A stretch of DNA of 64,000 nucleotides from Azospirillum thiophilum (GCF_001305595.1 NZ_CP012403.1:270501-334500); one strand, 5' to 3'. Positions 35,079 to 45,017 are shown, counted from the first letter of the stretch. The notes: generated by a model not told the origin, from the letters alone. Numbers and translations: made by a program.

Positions 35079-36722
35079 ATGAAGAAGACCTTTTCCGTAC
35101 CGATCGTCGGCAAGGTCGTGCTGATCCTCGCCATCCTGGCGGCCACGGTCTTCGCCGGCATCGCCCGCATCACCGCCATCCAGGCCGACAGCGAGACGGT
35201 GCTGACCGGGCTGGTGGAGCACGAGGCCGCCGGGCTGATCTGGCTGGCGCGCGCGCGGGCCACCGCGATGAACGTCACCCGCCTGACCTTCGAGATGACG
35301 AGCGAGCCGAGCGGCTTCCGCGCCCGCCAGATCGGCGGACGGCTGAAGGAGGAGACCATCAGCTTCGCCGTCCGCATGACCGACGCGGAGCGCAGCCTGC
35401 CCGCCGGCACGCTGGATCTGAAGATCGTCCGCGACGCCTTCGACCGGCTGGGCCAGCGCATCGACGTGGTGGCCGCCGCGAAGTTCGCCGGTCCGGACGG
35501 CCCGCCGGGCGAGGCGCTGCGCGACCTGACCCGCGCCGTGACCACCTCGGCCGAGGAGTTCGACGGCCTGATGACCAAGCTGATCGACCAGGGGCAGGAG
35601 CTGGCGGCGCGGCGCGCGCACGATGCGTCGGCCCGGGCCCATGCCGACAGCACGATGGTGATCCGGCTGGTGGCGCTGGCGCTGGTCGCGGTGCTGGTCT
35701 TCGCCTTCCTGCTGATGCGGATGACCGTGGTCCGGCCGCTGCACCGCCTGATCGCGCTGGCCAAGGAGCTGTTGGGCGGCCGGATCGACCTGACGGTGCC
35801 GGGGGTGGCGCGCGGCGACGAGGTGGGCGACATCGCCCGCATGGTCCAGCTGCTGAAGGACACCATGGCCTCGTCGGACGAGTTGGCGCGGCGCACCCAC
35901 ATCGCCGCCCAGCAGATGGCCGCCGCCACCGCCCAGGCCGCCGTCGCGGTGGAGCAGGTGTCCGACGGCTCGCAACGCCAGATGCAGGCGGTGGAGGCGA
36001 TCACCGGGTCCGTCTCGCGCACCACGGCGATCATCGGCACCATCGCGTCGGTCAGCCTGTCGGCCAAGGACCGCTCGCGCGACGCCGCCACGCAACTGGC
36101 AAGCGGCCTGACCCAGATCGCGGCGATGACCGCCGCCGTGCAGGAAATCTCCGTCACCAGCGCCCGCATCAACGCCATCACCCAGAGCATCGGCGAGTTG
36201 GCGACCCGCTCCAACATCCTGTCGCTGAACGCCGCCATCGAGGCGGCGCGGGCGGGCGAGCATGGCCGCGGATTCTCGGTGGTGGCGGAGGAGGTCGGCA
36301 ACCTCGCCCAGCAGACCGCCGATCTGGCCCAGGAGATCGCCCTGCTCGCCGCCGACAGCACCGACCGCATCCAGAAGGGCGTCAGCATGGCGACCCAGGT
36401 CGGCGGGGTGATGAATGCCGTGACCGCCGCCATCGACGAGACCGACAGCCTGTCGGAGGACATCGCCCAGTCGATGGAGGAACAGGGCGGCATGCTGCGG
36501 CAGATCGAACAGAGCCTGCAGCGGCTGACCGACATCTCCAACGCCAACGCCACCGCCGGCGAGGAGATCTCCACCACCATGATGGAACTGACCCGGCTGG
36601 CCGACGGCACCCGCCGGCAGGCGGAATCGGTGCGCCGGGGCGGCGGGGACGGCCCGGCGGCAACCGAGGCAGGGGCGGCATCGGCGACCGGGGCGGCCCG
36701 GGCGGAGGCGATGCCCGCATGA
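35079..36722 (+). CDS. Methyl-accepting chemotaxis protein
   Basis: 547 residues. Membrane helices lie near residues 9-29 and 193-215 and enclose a helical periplasmic sensor of about 165 residues. A HAMP domain (MTVVRPLHRLIALAKEL) follows, then the signalling domain with the hairpin tip NILSLNAAIEAARAGEHGRG and VVAEEVGNLAQQT. The C-terminus is Ala/Gly-rich without a CheR-binding pentapeptide. Its gene overlaps the next receiver gene by ATGA. The ligand is unknown. Confidence 0.93.
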   Translation: MKKTFSVPIVGKVVLILAILAATVFAGIARITAIQADSETVLTGLVEHEAAGLIWLARARATAMNVTRLTFEMTSEPSGFRARQIGGRLKEETISFAVRMTDAERSLPAGTLDLKIVRDAFDRLGQRIDVVAAAKFAGPDGPPGEALRDLTRAVTTSAEEFDGLMTKLIDQGQELAARRAHDASARAHADSTMVIRLVALALVAVLVFAFLLMRMTVVRPLHRLIALAKELLGGRIDLTVPGVARGDEVGDIARMVQLLKDTMASSDELARRTHIAAQQMAAATAQAAVAVEQVSDGSQRQMQAVEAITGSVSRTTAIIGTIASVSLSAKDRSRDAATQLASGLTQIAAMTAAVQEISVTSARINAITQSIGELATRSNILSLNAAIEAARAGEHGRGFSVVAEEVGNLAQQTADLAQEIALLAADSTDRIQKGVSMATQVGGVMNAVTAAIDETDSLSEDIAQSMEEQGGMLRQIEQSLQRLTDISNANATAGEEISTTMMELTRLADGTRRQAESVRRGGGDGPAATEAGAASATGAARAEAMPA

Positions 36723-37210
36723 CCGGCGCGGACGCCCCGTCCCCTTCCATGCTGCCCCCGTCCGTGTTGATCGTCGATGATTCGTCGATGATGCGGGTTC
36801 TGCTGTCCAAGCTGGTGGACGGCGACCGCGCAGGGGATGCGGTTGGGGAAGGCGGGGGGGCGGCGCGCTGGCGGCTGGCCGGCACCGCGGCCAACGGGCG
36901 GGAGGCCATCGAGCGGGCGCGGGCGCTGCAGCCCGACCTCTGCCTGCTCGACCTGGAAATGCCGGTGCTGGGCGGGCTGGACGCGCTGCCGGCGCTCCGC
37001 GCGGTCAGCCGGGCCGCGGTGGTCGTCGTCTCCTCCATCGCCGGGCCGGGATCGGCCGAACGCCGCGCCTGCCTGGCCGCCGGGGCCTCGGCCGTGGTGC
37101 CGAAGCCGTCCGGTGCGGTCAGCGCCGATCTGGTCGAGACCAGCGGCGAGGCCATCCTGGCCGCGATGCGCGCGGCGTTGCGCGCAGCAGCCCGGGGTGG
37201 CCCGCCATGA
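36719..37210 (+). CDS. Stand-alone CheB-type receiver protein
   Basis: 163 residues, receiver only. VLIVDDSSMMRVLLSKLV, LCLLDLEMPVLGGLDALP and VVVVSSIAGPGSAERR with AVVPKPSG follow the N-terminal domain of CheB more closely than CheY. The usual CheB effector half is missing. A Gly/Ala-rich insert sits between helix 1 and strand 2. It overlaps mcp and cheR by four bases on each side, so it is an integral part of the operon. It may act as a phosphate sink or an adaptor. Confidence 0.85.
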   Translation: MTGADAPSPSMLPPSVLIVDDSSMMRVLLSKLVDGDRAGDAVGEGGGAARWRLAGTAANGREAIERARALQPDLCLLDLEMPVLGGLDALPALRAVSRAAVVVVSSIAGPGSAERRACLAAGASAVVPKPSGAVSADLVETSGEAILAAMRAALRAAARGGPP

Positions 37211-38100
37211 CCCGCAAGCCGCCTCATCCGCAGGCACCGCCGGTGCCGGCACCGCCCGCCCTGGCGCCCCCTGCATTGGCGCCCCCTGCCCTGGCACTCG
37301 AGATCTGCCGCCGGATCGGCGCGAACCCGGCGGGGCCGGTCGGCCTGCGGCTGATCGGGGCCTGCGCCGCCCCGATGCCGGGCGATGCGCAGGAAGGCGG
37401 CCCGGACGGTTCAGGGGATGGCTCTGGAGATGCCCCAGGGGATGCGGCACGCGCCCGCGAGGCGCGGATCGCCCGCCTGATCGACGGCGCCACCAACCGC
37501 GAAACCTATTTCTTCCGCGACCGCCGCCAGCTGGCCGCGCTGTGCGCGCTGCTGGCCGGCGGCACCGCTGCCGCCAAGGGAGGACCGTCGGTCTGGTCGG
37601 CCGGCTGCGCCACCGGGGAGGAGGCCTATTCCATCGCCATCCTGCTGCGCGAGGCCGGGCTGGGCGGCAGCGTCACCGCCACCGACGTCTCGCGCGCCGC
37701 CCTGGCCGCGGCGGAGGCCGCGCTGTACCGCACCGGGCCGATGTCGCCCTGCCGCGAGGTCAAGCCGGCCGACCATGCCCATCTGCCGGCGCTGCCCGAC
37801 GGGCGCCGCACCGTCGCCGCCGCGATCCGCGGCATGGTCCGCCTGCGCGAACACAACATCCTGTCCGGCCCGCCGTCCCCCTGCCCCTTCGACGCGGTGC
37901 TGTGCCGCAACGTCCTGATCTATATGGACGACGCCGCCCGGAGGACCGCCTTTTCCGTGGTGGCGGCGGCGGTGCGGCCGGGCGGGCTGCTGCTGCTCGG
38001 CCCGGGCGACCTGACGCCGACGCTCGACCCCGCGGCCCATGGCCTGCGGCCGTGCTTCCATGACGGCGCCGCCCTGTTCGTGAAGGACGGTCCCGCATGA
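37207..38100 (+). CDS. cheR: Chemotaxis protein methyltransferase CheR
   Basis: 297 residues. The S-adenosylmethionine site VWSAGCATGEEAYSIAILL, the TATDVSRAALA strand, NRETYFFRD and DAVLCRNVLIYMDD are all diagnostic. It methylates glutamates of the chemoreceptors. The N-terminus has a Pro/Ala-rich repeat (LAPPALAPPALA) instead of the usual short helical start. ATGA overlaps exist on both sides. Confidence 0.94.
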   Translation: MTRKPPHPQAPPVPAPPALAPPALAPPALALEICRRIGANPAGPVGLRLIGACAAPMPGDAQEGGPDGSGDGSGDAPGDAARAREARIARLIDGATNRETYFFRDRRQLAALCALLAGGTAAAKGGPSVWSAGCATGEEAYSIAILLREAGLGGSVTATDVSRAALAAAEAALYRTGPMSPCREVKPADHAHLPALPDGRRTVAAAIRGMVRLREHNILSGPPSPCPFDAVLCRNVLIYMDDAARRTAFSVVAAAVRPGGLLLLGPGDLTPTLDPAAHGLRPCFHDGAALFVKDGPA

Positions 38101-39083
38101 GCCCCGACCGTCCCGCCCTGCAGCCCCCCGTGCCGCCCCCCGTGCCGCCCCCCGTGCCGGTGTTCGACCCGGTGCTGGTGTTCGAGCGCAACGGCCAGCC
38201 CTATTGCTGCCCGGCCGCCGACGTGGTGGAGATCGTCGAGGAGCCGGCGCTGGACGATCCCGGCTATGCCGCGCCGCTGGTGGCGGCGGTTCTGTCGCAT
38301 GGCGGGCGCTTCATTCCGGCGATCGACCCGGCCGGCGTGTTCGACCGGCCGGCGGCACGCCGGGGGGATGCCATCCTGATCCAGGGACCTTTGGGCGTCG
38401 TCGCGCTGCTGGCCGACCGGGTGGTCGGGTTCCGCAAGCCGGACTCCGTGGCCCCGGCGCCCTGGATCCCGCCGGGGCGGCTGTGCCGGTCGGCGGCGAC
38501 GATCGACGGCATCGGCCGCGCCTTCCTGTTCGGCGCGGACGGCATCGGCGACGTGCCCGCCGCAGCGCCGGTCGCGGCGCAAGTCCCAGTGCCGGCCCAA
38601 TCGCCGGCCGGGGCCGTCGCCACGCCTGCCGACGCAGGCGCCATGCATCTGGTCTTCACCATCGGCGGCCGGCTGCACGCCGCCGCCTATGGCGAGGTGC
38701 GGCGCATCCTGCACCGGCAGCGCAGCTTCCGCATCCCCGGCGGCACCGCGCCGGTGCGCCATGCGGTGGAGGTGACCGGCGCGGTCGTGCCGGTGCTGGA
38801 CCTCACCGGCGCACTGGACCGGGCGGATGCGGCAGGGAGTACAGGGGACCGGCGTTGCGACTTCGTGGTGCTGAGCTGCGCCGCCGGGCCGCTGGCCCTG
38901 CGGGTCGACCGCATCGAACGGCCGCTGGCCCTGGTGCGCGACGCGACGGAGCCGGGATGGTTCCCCTCGCCCGGCATCGCCGGCATCGCCCGGCGCGACG
39001 ACCGCGACTATGCGCTGGTGACGGGCGCGTCGCTGTGGCGCGACCTTCTGGACGGGACGGCGGCGGAGGCGCCCGCAAGATGA
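38097..39083 (+). CDS. cheW: CheW-like coupling protein with two CheW domains
   Basis: 328 residues, twice the usual size. The first CheW-like half runs from VLVFERNGQPYCCPAADVVE to ALLADRVVGFRK; the second from HLVFTIGGRLHAAAYGEVRR to LALRVDRIERPLALV, with VVPVLDLTGAL between. A Pro-rich N-terminal repeat precedes them. CheW links receptors to CheA; two domains in one chain could bridge two kinases or receptor trimers. The stop overlaps the cheB start. Confidence 0.85.
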   Translation: MSPDRPALQPPVPPPVPPPVPVFDPVLVFERNGQPYCCPAADVVEIVEEPALDDPGYAAPLVAAVLSHGGRFIPAIDPAGVFDRPAARRGDAILIQGPLGVVALLADRVVGFRKPDSVAPAPWIPPGRLCRSAATIDGIGRAFLFGADGIGDVPAAAPVAAQVPVPAQSPAGAVATPADAGAMHLVFTIGGRLHAAAYGEVRRILHRQRSFRIPGGTAPVRHAVEVTGAVVPVLDLTGALDRADAAGSTGDRRCDFVVLSCAAGPLALRVDRIERPLALVRDATEPGWFPSPGIAGIARRDDRDYALVTGASLWRDLLDGTAAEAPAR

Positions 39084-40207
39084 CCTTCTGCCCGCCGGCA
39101 CATCCCCTGACGGTCCTGATCGTCGACGATTCGGCCTTCATGCGGGCCTCGCTGAAGCACATCGTCGGGGCGACGCCGGGATATGCCGTGATCGGCGAGG
39201 CAGGCGACGGCCGGGCAGCGGTGGAGGCGATCCGCCGCCTGCGGCCCGACATCGTGACGCTGGACATCGACATGCCGGTCCTGGACGGCATCGGGGTCCT
39301 GAAGGCGATCCGCCCGGCCGCCGGGGTCGCGCCGCTGGTCGTCATGGTCAGCGCCTTCACCACCCAGGGCGCCGACCTGACGCTGACCGCGCTCGGGCTG
39401 GGCGCCATCGATTTCGTGCCCAAGGCGTCGGAGCATTTCAAGACCGACCTCGCCCAGGTCGGCGACCTGCTGCGCAGCAAGCTGGCGACCGCCGCCGCCG
39501 TGCTGACCGGGCGCGACCGCCTGCCCCATCCGCCGGCATCCTGCACGGCGCCCGCCCGTTCCGCCGCCGCCCACCCTGCCGCCACCCACCCTGCCACCCC
39601 CCCTCCAGCGCCGCGCCCTGCGCCGGCCCGCGGCCCGGCGGACATCGTGGTGATCGCGTCCTCGACCGGCGGCCCGCAGACCCTGCCGGAGGTGCTGCGC
39701 CCGCTCTGTCCCTGCCCGGCCCCGGTGGTGGTGGCCCAGCACATCCCGGCGATGTTCAGCCGCAGCCTCGCCTCGTCGCTGGCCGCCGCGCTGGGCGTCG
39801 CGGTGGTGGAGGCGGAAGACGGCATGGTCCTGGCGGCCGGGACCGTCCACATCCTGCCCGGCGGCTGCAACGGCGAGATCCAGCGGCTCCGCCCCGGTGT
39901 CTTCGCCATCAAGCTGAGCGAGGGCGGCAACGCGGTCCATCGGCCCAACGCCGACATCCTGTTCCGCTCCGCCGCGCTGTCGGCCCGCCGGCCGGTGGCG
40001 GCGATCCTCAGCGGCATGGGCAGCGATGGGACCGAGGGCGCGCGCGCGCTGGCGCAGCGCGGCTGCGCGGTGCTGGCCCAGACCCCCGAAAGCGCGGTGA
40101 TCTGGGGCATGCCGCGCGCCGCCATCGACGCCGGCGTCGTCGCCGAGGTGCTGGACCCCGCCGATCTCGGCCGGCGGCTGGCAATGCTGACGGGGAAGGC
40201 GCCATGA
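39080..40207 (+). CDS. cheB: Chemotaxis protein-glutamate methylesterase CheB
   Basis: 375 residues. The receiver half has LIVDDSAFMRASL and Asp62 (TLDIDMPVLDG). A Pro/Ala linker of about 35 residues leads to the esterase with the triad Ser195 (IASSTGGPQ), His221 (AQHIPAMFS) and Asp316 (SGMGSDGTEG). It removes receptor methyl groups when phosphorylated by CheA. The gene overlaps cheW and cheA by ATGA. Confidence 0.96.
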   Translation: MTFCPPAHPLTVLIVDDSAFMRASLKHIVGATPGYAVIGEAGDGRAAVEAIRRLRPDIVTLDIDMPVLDGIGVLKAIRPAAGVAPLVVMVSAFTTQGADLTLTALGLGAIDFVPKASEHFKTDLAQVGDLLRSKLATAAAVLTGRDRLPHPPASCTAPARSAAAHPAATHPATPPPAPRPAPARGPADIVVIASSTGGPQTLPEVLRPLCPCPAPVVVAQHIPAMFSRSLASSLAAALGVAVVEAEDGMVLAAGTVHILPGGCNGEIQRLRPGVFAIKLSEGGNAVHRPNADILFRSAALSARRPVAAILSGMGSDGTEGARALAQRGCAVLAQTPESAVIWGMPRAAIDAGVVAEVLDPADLGRRLAMLTGKAP

Positions 40208-43134
40208 GCGACGGCGATCCGATCGAGGAGTTCTGGTCGCTGTTCGGCGCCGAACTGGACGAGTATCTCAGCGCCATCGAAGCCATCCTGGCCGCCGGCC
40301 GGGTCGATCCCGGCCGGGTCGACGAGCTGTTCCGCGCCTTCCATTCGGTCAAGGGCGGATCGGCGGCGCTGGCCCTGCGCTGCATCGAAACGGTCGCCCA
40401 TGCCGCGGAGGATGTGCTGCATCTGGTGCGGGCCGGCAAGCGCGACCTGTCGACCGACCTGGTCAGCGCGCTGCTGGAGGCGGTGGACGAGATGCGCCGG
40501 CTCCAGGGCACGGCGATGGAGACCCGCACCGACCAGCCGGTGAACGCCGCCATCGTCGCCCGGCTGAAATCCCATATGGGCGACGGCGCACAATCTTCGC
40601 CGCCGCCCTTGCCGCCATCCGTGTTGCCCGGCACCGCCGGTGCGGAACCGCCCGGAAAGCCGCCGGCCGGCGAACCGGCGCTGGCGGTCGGGGATGCGGC
40701 GCTGGAGGCGATCCAGGACGCCGTTCTCGGCCTGCTCGGCACCATCGACGCGGAGGATCCGTCGGACACCGCCGCGATCCTGGCCGAGGCCGCGGACGCC
40801 GCCGGGCTGTGCGGGATCGCGGATTCCGCCCGCCGCCTGACCGCCGGCGACCGCTGGGGCTGGCTCGACCTGACGCTGCGGCTGCGCGGGGTGGAGGCTG
40901 CGGGCGGCGGCACCGTCGGCGCCTTCGCCCTGTCGGCGGCGCTGGAGGTGCCGTTCGCCGACCTGCTGCTCGAGCATACCGGCACGCTGAGGGACGAGGC
41001 CGGCGACCCAGCGGCCTGGATGCGCGCCGCCCGGCTGCTGACCGCGCTGGAGCTGGACACCGGGGCCGAGCTGGCCGATCTGGTCGTCACCCGGCTGCTG
41101 TCCGGCGACCGCTCCTTGGAGCAGGACGACGCCGAACGCGACGAGCTGACCGACCTGTGCGCCCTGATCGGCATTTCCGCCAGCTCCGGCATGGAAATGC
41201 CGCATGACGAGCTGGCGGCGCTGCGCACCCGCTGGTTCGGCGGCGCCCCCGCCGCGGCGGGGGAGGACGGCGACGCCATCGCCGAAGCCACCGGACGCGC
41301 CCATCCCTGGCCGCCCGACACGCTGGCCGCCATGGCGGAGGCGGCGGAGGCCGGCTGCGGCCTCGTCCTCGTGCTGCTCGACCTGGAGAGCGATCCGGAC
41401 GCCGCCGACGCGGTGAGCGACCGGATGCGGGCGGAACGCTGCCTCTACAACCGCTCGCGCCTGGATCTGGGCGCCGGGCTGTTCGAGCATGTGGTGGCGC
41501 TGGCGCGGACAGACGCGGCCGACGCCGACGCCTTCGCGCTGGCGCTGTACGACGCCGATCCGGCCGGGCGCTGCGTGCGCGCCATCCACGCCGCCAGCCC
41601 GGCCGCGGAGGAGGGCCGCGCGCTGGGCCGCCCCGCAGCAGGGGGGCCGGTGGCGACGGCGGCGGCGGCGATGGCCGGGGCAGCGGACATGGCGGCGGCG
41701 CCACTGTCCGCCGACCGGGCCGCACCCGCGTCGGAGGCCGCGCCGCCCGCCGCCCGGCCGGCGGATGCGACGGTGCGGGTGCCGAGCGCCGCCATCGATG
41801 GATTCATGGACGTGATCGGCGAATTGCGGCTTGGGCTGACCTCGCTGGCGACGATGCTGGAGGACAGGCCGGGCCGACCTGCCGCTTCCGGCCCCGCTTC
41901 CGGACAGGCTCCCGGCAGCGCCAGCGACGCGGCGCGGGCGCTGCGCGACGAGCTGCGGCGGATGGACCGCGCCGTCCGCCAGCTCTATGACGGCGCCATC
42001 GCGCTGCGGGTGGTGCCGATCGGCGGCCTGTTCACCCGGCTGATGCGCCCGATCCGCGACACCGCCGTGCTGGTCGGCAAGGAGGTCGGGCTGACCACCT
42101 CCGGCGAGGACGTCCAGGTCGACAAGGCGATGATCGAGATGCTGGTCGATCCGCTGACCCACATCGTCCGCAACAGCGTCGATCACGGCATCGAGACGCC
42201 CGGGCGCCGGCTGGCCGCCGGAAAGCCCGCCGCCGGCAGCATCCGCATCCGGGCACGCCAGACCGCCAGCCTCGCCATCGTCGAGGTGGCGGACGACGGC
42301 GGCGGCATCGACACCGCGAGGGTGCGTGCGAAGGCGGTGGCCAAGGGCCTGATCGGCGCGCGCGAGGCCGAGGCCCTGCCCGAGGCCGAGGCGCTGAACC
42401 TGATCCTGCTGCCCGGCTTCTCGACCCGCGACGAGGTGACGGCCACCTCGGGCCGCGGCGTCGGCATGGACATCGTGCTGACCGCCATCCGCAAGCTGGG
42501 CGGACGCCTGTCGATCGACAGCCACATCGGTCAGGGCACCCGGATGACCATCGAATTCCCGGTGTCGGCGGCGATGCAGCGGGTGCTGGCGGTCGAGGCC
42601 GCCGGCCAGACCCTGGCGCTGCACGAACGGACGGTGCGCGAGGTGGTCGACGTGCCGGCCGGCGGGCTGCGGCGGATCGGCCGCCGCCTGACCCTGTCGC
42701 TGCATGGGCGCTTCCTGCCGGTGGTCGATCTGGCCGCCCTGCTGGACCTGCGCCCGCCGGTCTTCCCTGCCGCCTCCCCTGCTGCCTCCCCTGCCGCCCC
42801 CGATATCGCTGCCGGCCGCTGCGTCCTGGTCGTGGTCGACGATGGGCAGGCGCAGGTCGGCCTGCGGGTGGACCGGGTGGCGGCGCGGCGCGAGGTGTTC
42901 TTCAAGCGCCTGCACCCGCTGATCGCACGCAACCCGCTGGTGGCGGGAGCCGCGGCGATCGGGGCCGGCGGCATCATGTTCGCCCTCGACACCCAGACCC
43001 TGTTCGAGCGCGCCGCCGCCTGGGCGGAACCGGACCCGGATTCGGACGCTGGTCCGGATGCGGGCCCGGACGCCGCCGCCCTGACCATGCCCGCCATTGC
43101 CGGGACCAAGGAGACTCCATGCTCCGCCGATTGA
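40204..43134 (+). CDS. cheA: Chemotaxis histidine kinase CheA with enlarged central region
   Basis: 976 residues; typical CheA has 650-750. The Hpt domain has His47 in FRAFHSVKGGSAAL. The dimerisation and kinase parts start near residue 530 (ATVRVPSAAIDGFMDVIGEL) and carry IVRNSVDHGIETP, VADDGGGID and GRGVGMDIV, then a CheW-like domain (AAGQTLALHERTVREVVDV). Between 110 and 530 lie about 400 residues I cannot assign: two helical stretches and a segment GLVLVLLDLESDPDAADAV that may be a diverged P2. No receiver domain is fused. It overlaps the last mcp by 16 bp. Confidence 0.93.
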   Translation: MSDGDPIEEFWSLFGAELDEYLSAIEAILAAGRVDPGRVDELFRAFHSVKGGSAALALRCIETVAHAAEDVLHLVRAGKRDLSTDLVSALLEAVDEMRRLQGTAMETRTDQPVNAAIVARLKSHMGDGAQSSPPPLPPSVLPGTAGAEPPGKPPAGEPALAVGDAALEAIQDAVLGLLGTIDAEDPSDTAAILAEAADAAGLCGIADSARRLTAGDRWGWLDLTLRLRGVEAAGGGTVGAFALSAALEVPFADLLLEHTGTLRDEAGDPAAWMRAARLLTALELDTGAELADLVVTRLLSGDRSLEQDDAERDELTDLCALIGISASSGMEMPHDELAALRTRWFGGAPAAAGEDGDAIAEATGRAHPWPPDTLAAMAEAAEAGCGLVLVLLDLESDPDAADAVSDRMRAERCLYNRSRLDLGAGLFEHVVALARTDAADADAFALALYDADPAGRCVRAIHAASPAAEEGRALGRPAAGGPVATAAAAMAGAADMAAAPLSADRAAPASEAAPPAARPADATVRVPSAAIDGFMDVIGELRLGLTSLATMLEDRPGRPAASGPASGQAPGSASDAARALRDELRRMDRAVRQLYDGAIALRVVPIGGLFTRLMRPIRDTAVLVGKEVGLTTSGEDVQVDKAMIEMLVDPLTHIVRNSVDHGIETPGRRLAAGKPAAGSIRIRARQTASLAIVEVADDGGGIDTARVRAKAVAKGLIGAREAEALPEAEALNLILLPGFSTRDEVTATSGRGVGMDIVLTAIRKLGGRLSIDSHIGQGTRMTIEFPVSAAMQRVLAVEAAGQTLALHERTVREVVDVPAGGLRRIGRRLTLSLHGRFLPVVDLAALLDLRPPVFPAASPAASPAAPDIAAGRCVLVVVDDGQAQVGLRVDRVAARREVFFKRLHPLIARNPLVAGAAAIGAGGIMFALDTQTLFERAAAWAEPDPDSDAGPDAGPDAAALTMPAIAGTKETPCSAD

Positions 43135-45017
43135 GCATCGCGACCCGCCTGGGCCTGACCGCCCTGCTGTTCCTGGTTCCGACCGCCTATGGCAGCTGGC
43201 TGCAGTACCGCACCACCCAGGACGCCATCGACCGCGCGCGGATGGAGGCCGAGGGGGCCGCCTATCTGCGCGGGATCGACGGCGTCTATGCCGCCCTGAC
43301 GCGGTCGCTGGTCCTGCGCCGGCCGGTCCTCACCGGCGATCTCGCCCAGGCGCTGGGCGACCTGCGCCAGCGCCACGGCGGCGCGTTTCCGGGCGATCCC
43401 GACATCGCCGCGCTGTCGCTGGAGGCCGAGGCGCTGGTCCGCTCCAAGGACCGCTCCGCCGCCAAGGTGGAGACGCGGAGAACCCTGCGCCGGATGGTCC
43501 AGCAGATCGCCAGCCGGTCGGGCATCATCCTCGATTCCGAACTGGCCACCTACGCGCTGGGCGACATCTTCGCCCTGAGGCTGACCGACCTGCGTGAACA
43601 GTTCATCGAACTGCGCCGGATGGACGTGGCCGGGGACGCCGCGGCGGGCGGGCGGCCGGGTGGGCAATCGGGTGGGCAATCGGGCGGCCGGTCCGGAGAG
43701 CGCCGGCTCGACGCCGCGCTGATCACCGGGCGCATCGAGACCCTGCTGGTGTCGATCGAGGATTCGCTGGCCGCCGCCACCGGGCCGCAGGGCATGCCGG
43801 CGATCAGGGCCGCGCTGGACGAGAGCTTCCAGCCCTTCGGCATGCTGGTCGGCCGCGCCCTGGCGGTGATGGACGAACCGGAGGGCGAAGCGGTCGAGGG
43901 CGAGGCCGCCCTGATGGGCGCCGCGCTGGACGCCATCGACCGCTTCGGCCAGTCCGCCAACGGCCATTTCGTGGCGCTGGTGAACGAGCGCGCCGACCGG
44001 CTGCGCCAGGAGTATCTCCGCACCGTCGCCATCGGCGGCGGGCTGTCGCTGCTGGCCCTGCTGGGGGTGGTGCTGCTGGTGCGCGTCGGCGTGATCGCGC
44101 CGCTGCGCCGCATGACGGAGGCGCTGGGGCGGCTGGCCGACGGCGACATGACGGTGCAGGTGCCGGCCGCCCGCTTCGCCGACGAGATCGCGGCGCTGGC
44201 CGCGGCGATGCGCCGGTTCAAGCGGGCGCTGGAGGATTCGCGCACGCTGTCGCGCGCGGTGGTCGACTCCACCATGCAGGTGTCGGTCGCCACCGGGCAG
44301 GCCGCCACCGCCATCGCCCAGGTGTCCGACGGCGCGCACGGCCACATGGCCTCGGTCGAGCGGCTGCGCCGCGCCTTCCTGGAGATGCAGGACGCGATGA
44401 AGGCGGTCGCCGTCGTCGCCCACACCGGGCAGGAGCATTCCCGCATCTCCGCCGAGCGGCTGGGCGAAAGCATGACCGACATGGAGGCGATGACCGCCGC
44501 CGTGCGCGAGATCGCCGGGATGAGCAGCGAGATCAACCGCGTCACCGCCACCATCGGCAAGCTGGCCGCCCATTCCAACATCCTGTCGCTGAACGCCAGC
44601 ATCGAGGCGTCGCGCGCGGGTGAGCATGGGCGCGGATTCTCGGTGGTGGCGGCGTCGGTCGGCACGCTGGCGCAGCAGACGCTGGCGCTGGCGCAGGAGA
44701 TCGCCGGGCTGGCCCAGCGCAGCCACGACCGCATCGCCCGCGGGCTGGAGGTGGCCGCCGCCGTCGGCCGGCGCATGCAGGAGGTGTCGACCGCCATCGC
44801 GGAGAACGACCTGCTGTCGCAGACCATCGTCGATCAGGTGGCGCAGCAGCGCCAGGGCGTCGACCGGATCGAGGCGGCGCTGCTGGAGTTGGTCGACATC
44901 TCGCAATCCAACGCCTCGGCGGCCGAGCAGATCGCCGCGACCATGCATGGCCTGGCCGCCCTGACCGACGACACCCGGCAGCGCGCCGAAACGGTGATGG
45001 GCGATCCGCAAGGATAG
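43119..45017 (+). CDS. Methyl-accepting chemotaxis protein
   Basis: 632 residues. The first membrane helix is at about 11-28, and a long periplasmic sensor (about 270 residues) includes a Gly/Gln/Ser repeat. The second helix is near 302-322 (GGGLSLLALLGVVLLVRV). HAMP (PLRRMTEALGRLADGDMTV) and the signalling domain follow, with the tip NILSLNASIEASRAGEHGRG and VVAASVGTLAQQT, diverged from the usual EEV version. No C-terminal pentapeptide is present. Its start lies inside cheA. It ends the chemotaxis operon before a strong hairpin. Confidence 0.92.
   Translation: MLRRLSIATRLGLTALLFLVPTAYGSWLQYRTTQDAIDRARMEAEGAAYLRGIDGVYAALTRSLVLRRPVLTGDLAQALGDLRQRHGGAFPGDPDIAALSLEAEALVRSKDRSAAKVETRRTLRRMVQQIASRSGIILDSELATYALGDIFALRLTDLREQFIELRRMDVAGDAAAGGRPGGQSGGQSGGRSGERRLDAALITGRIETLLVSIEDSLAAATGPQGMPAIRAALDESFQPFGMLVGRALAVMDEPEGEAVEGEAALMGAALDAIDRFGQSANGHFVALVNERADRLRQEYLRTVAIGGGLSLLALLGVVLLVRVGVIAPLRRMTEALGRLADGDMTVQVPAARFADEIAALAAAMRRFKRALEDSRTLSRAVVDSTMQVSVATGQAATAIAQVSDGAHGHMASVERLRRAFLEMQDAMKAVAVVAHTGQEHSRISAERLGESMTDMEAMTAAVREIAGMSSEINRVTATIGKLAAHSNILSLNASIEASRAGEHGRGFSVVAASVGTLAQQTLALAQEIAGLAQRSHDRIARGLEVAAAVGRRMQEVSTAIAENDLLSQTIVDQVAQQRQGVDRIEAALLELVDISQSNASAAEQIAATMHGLAALTDDTRQRAETVMGDPQG

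Noticed and set aside
38803..42915. Minus-strand open frame of 1370 codons opposite cheB-cheA
   Set aside because: It is antisense to genes with clear domains, has low-complexity Arg/Gly/His composition and reflects the GC-rich third positions of the real genes.
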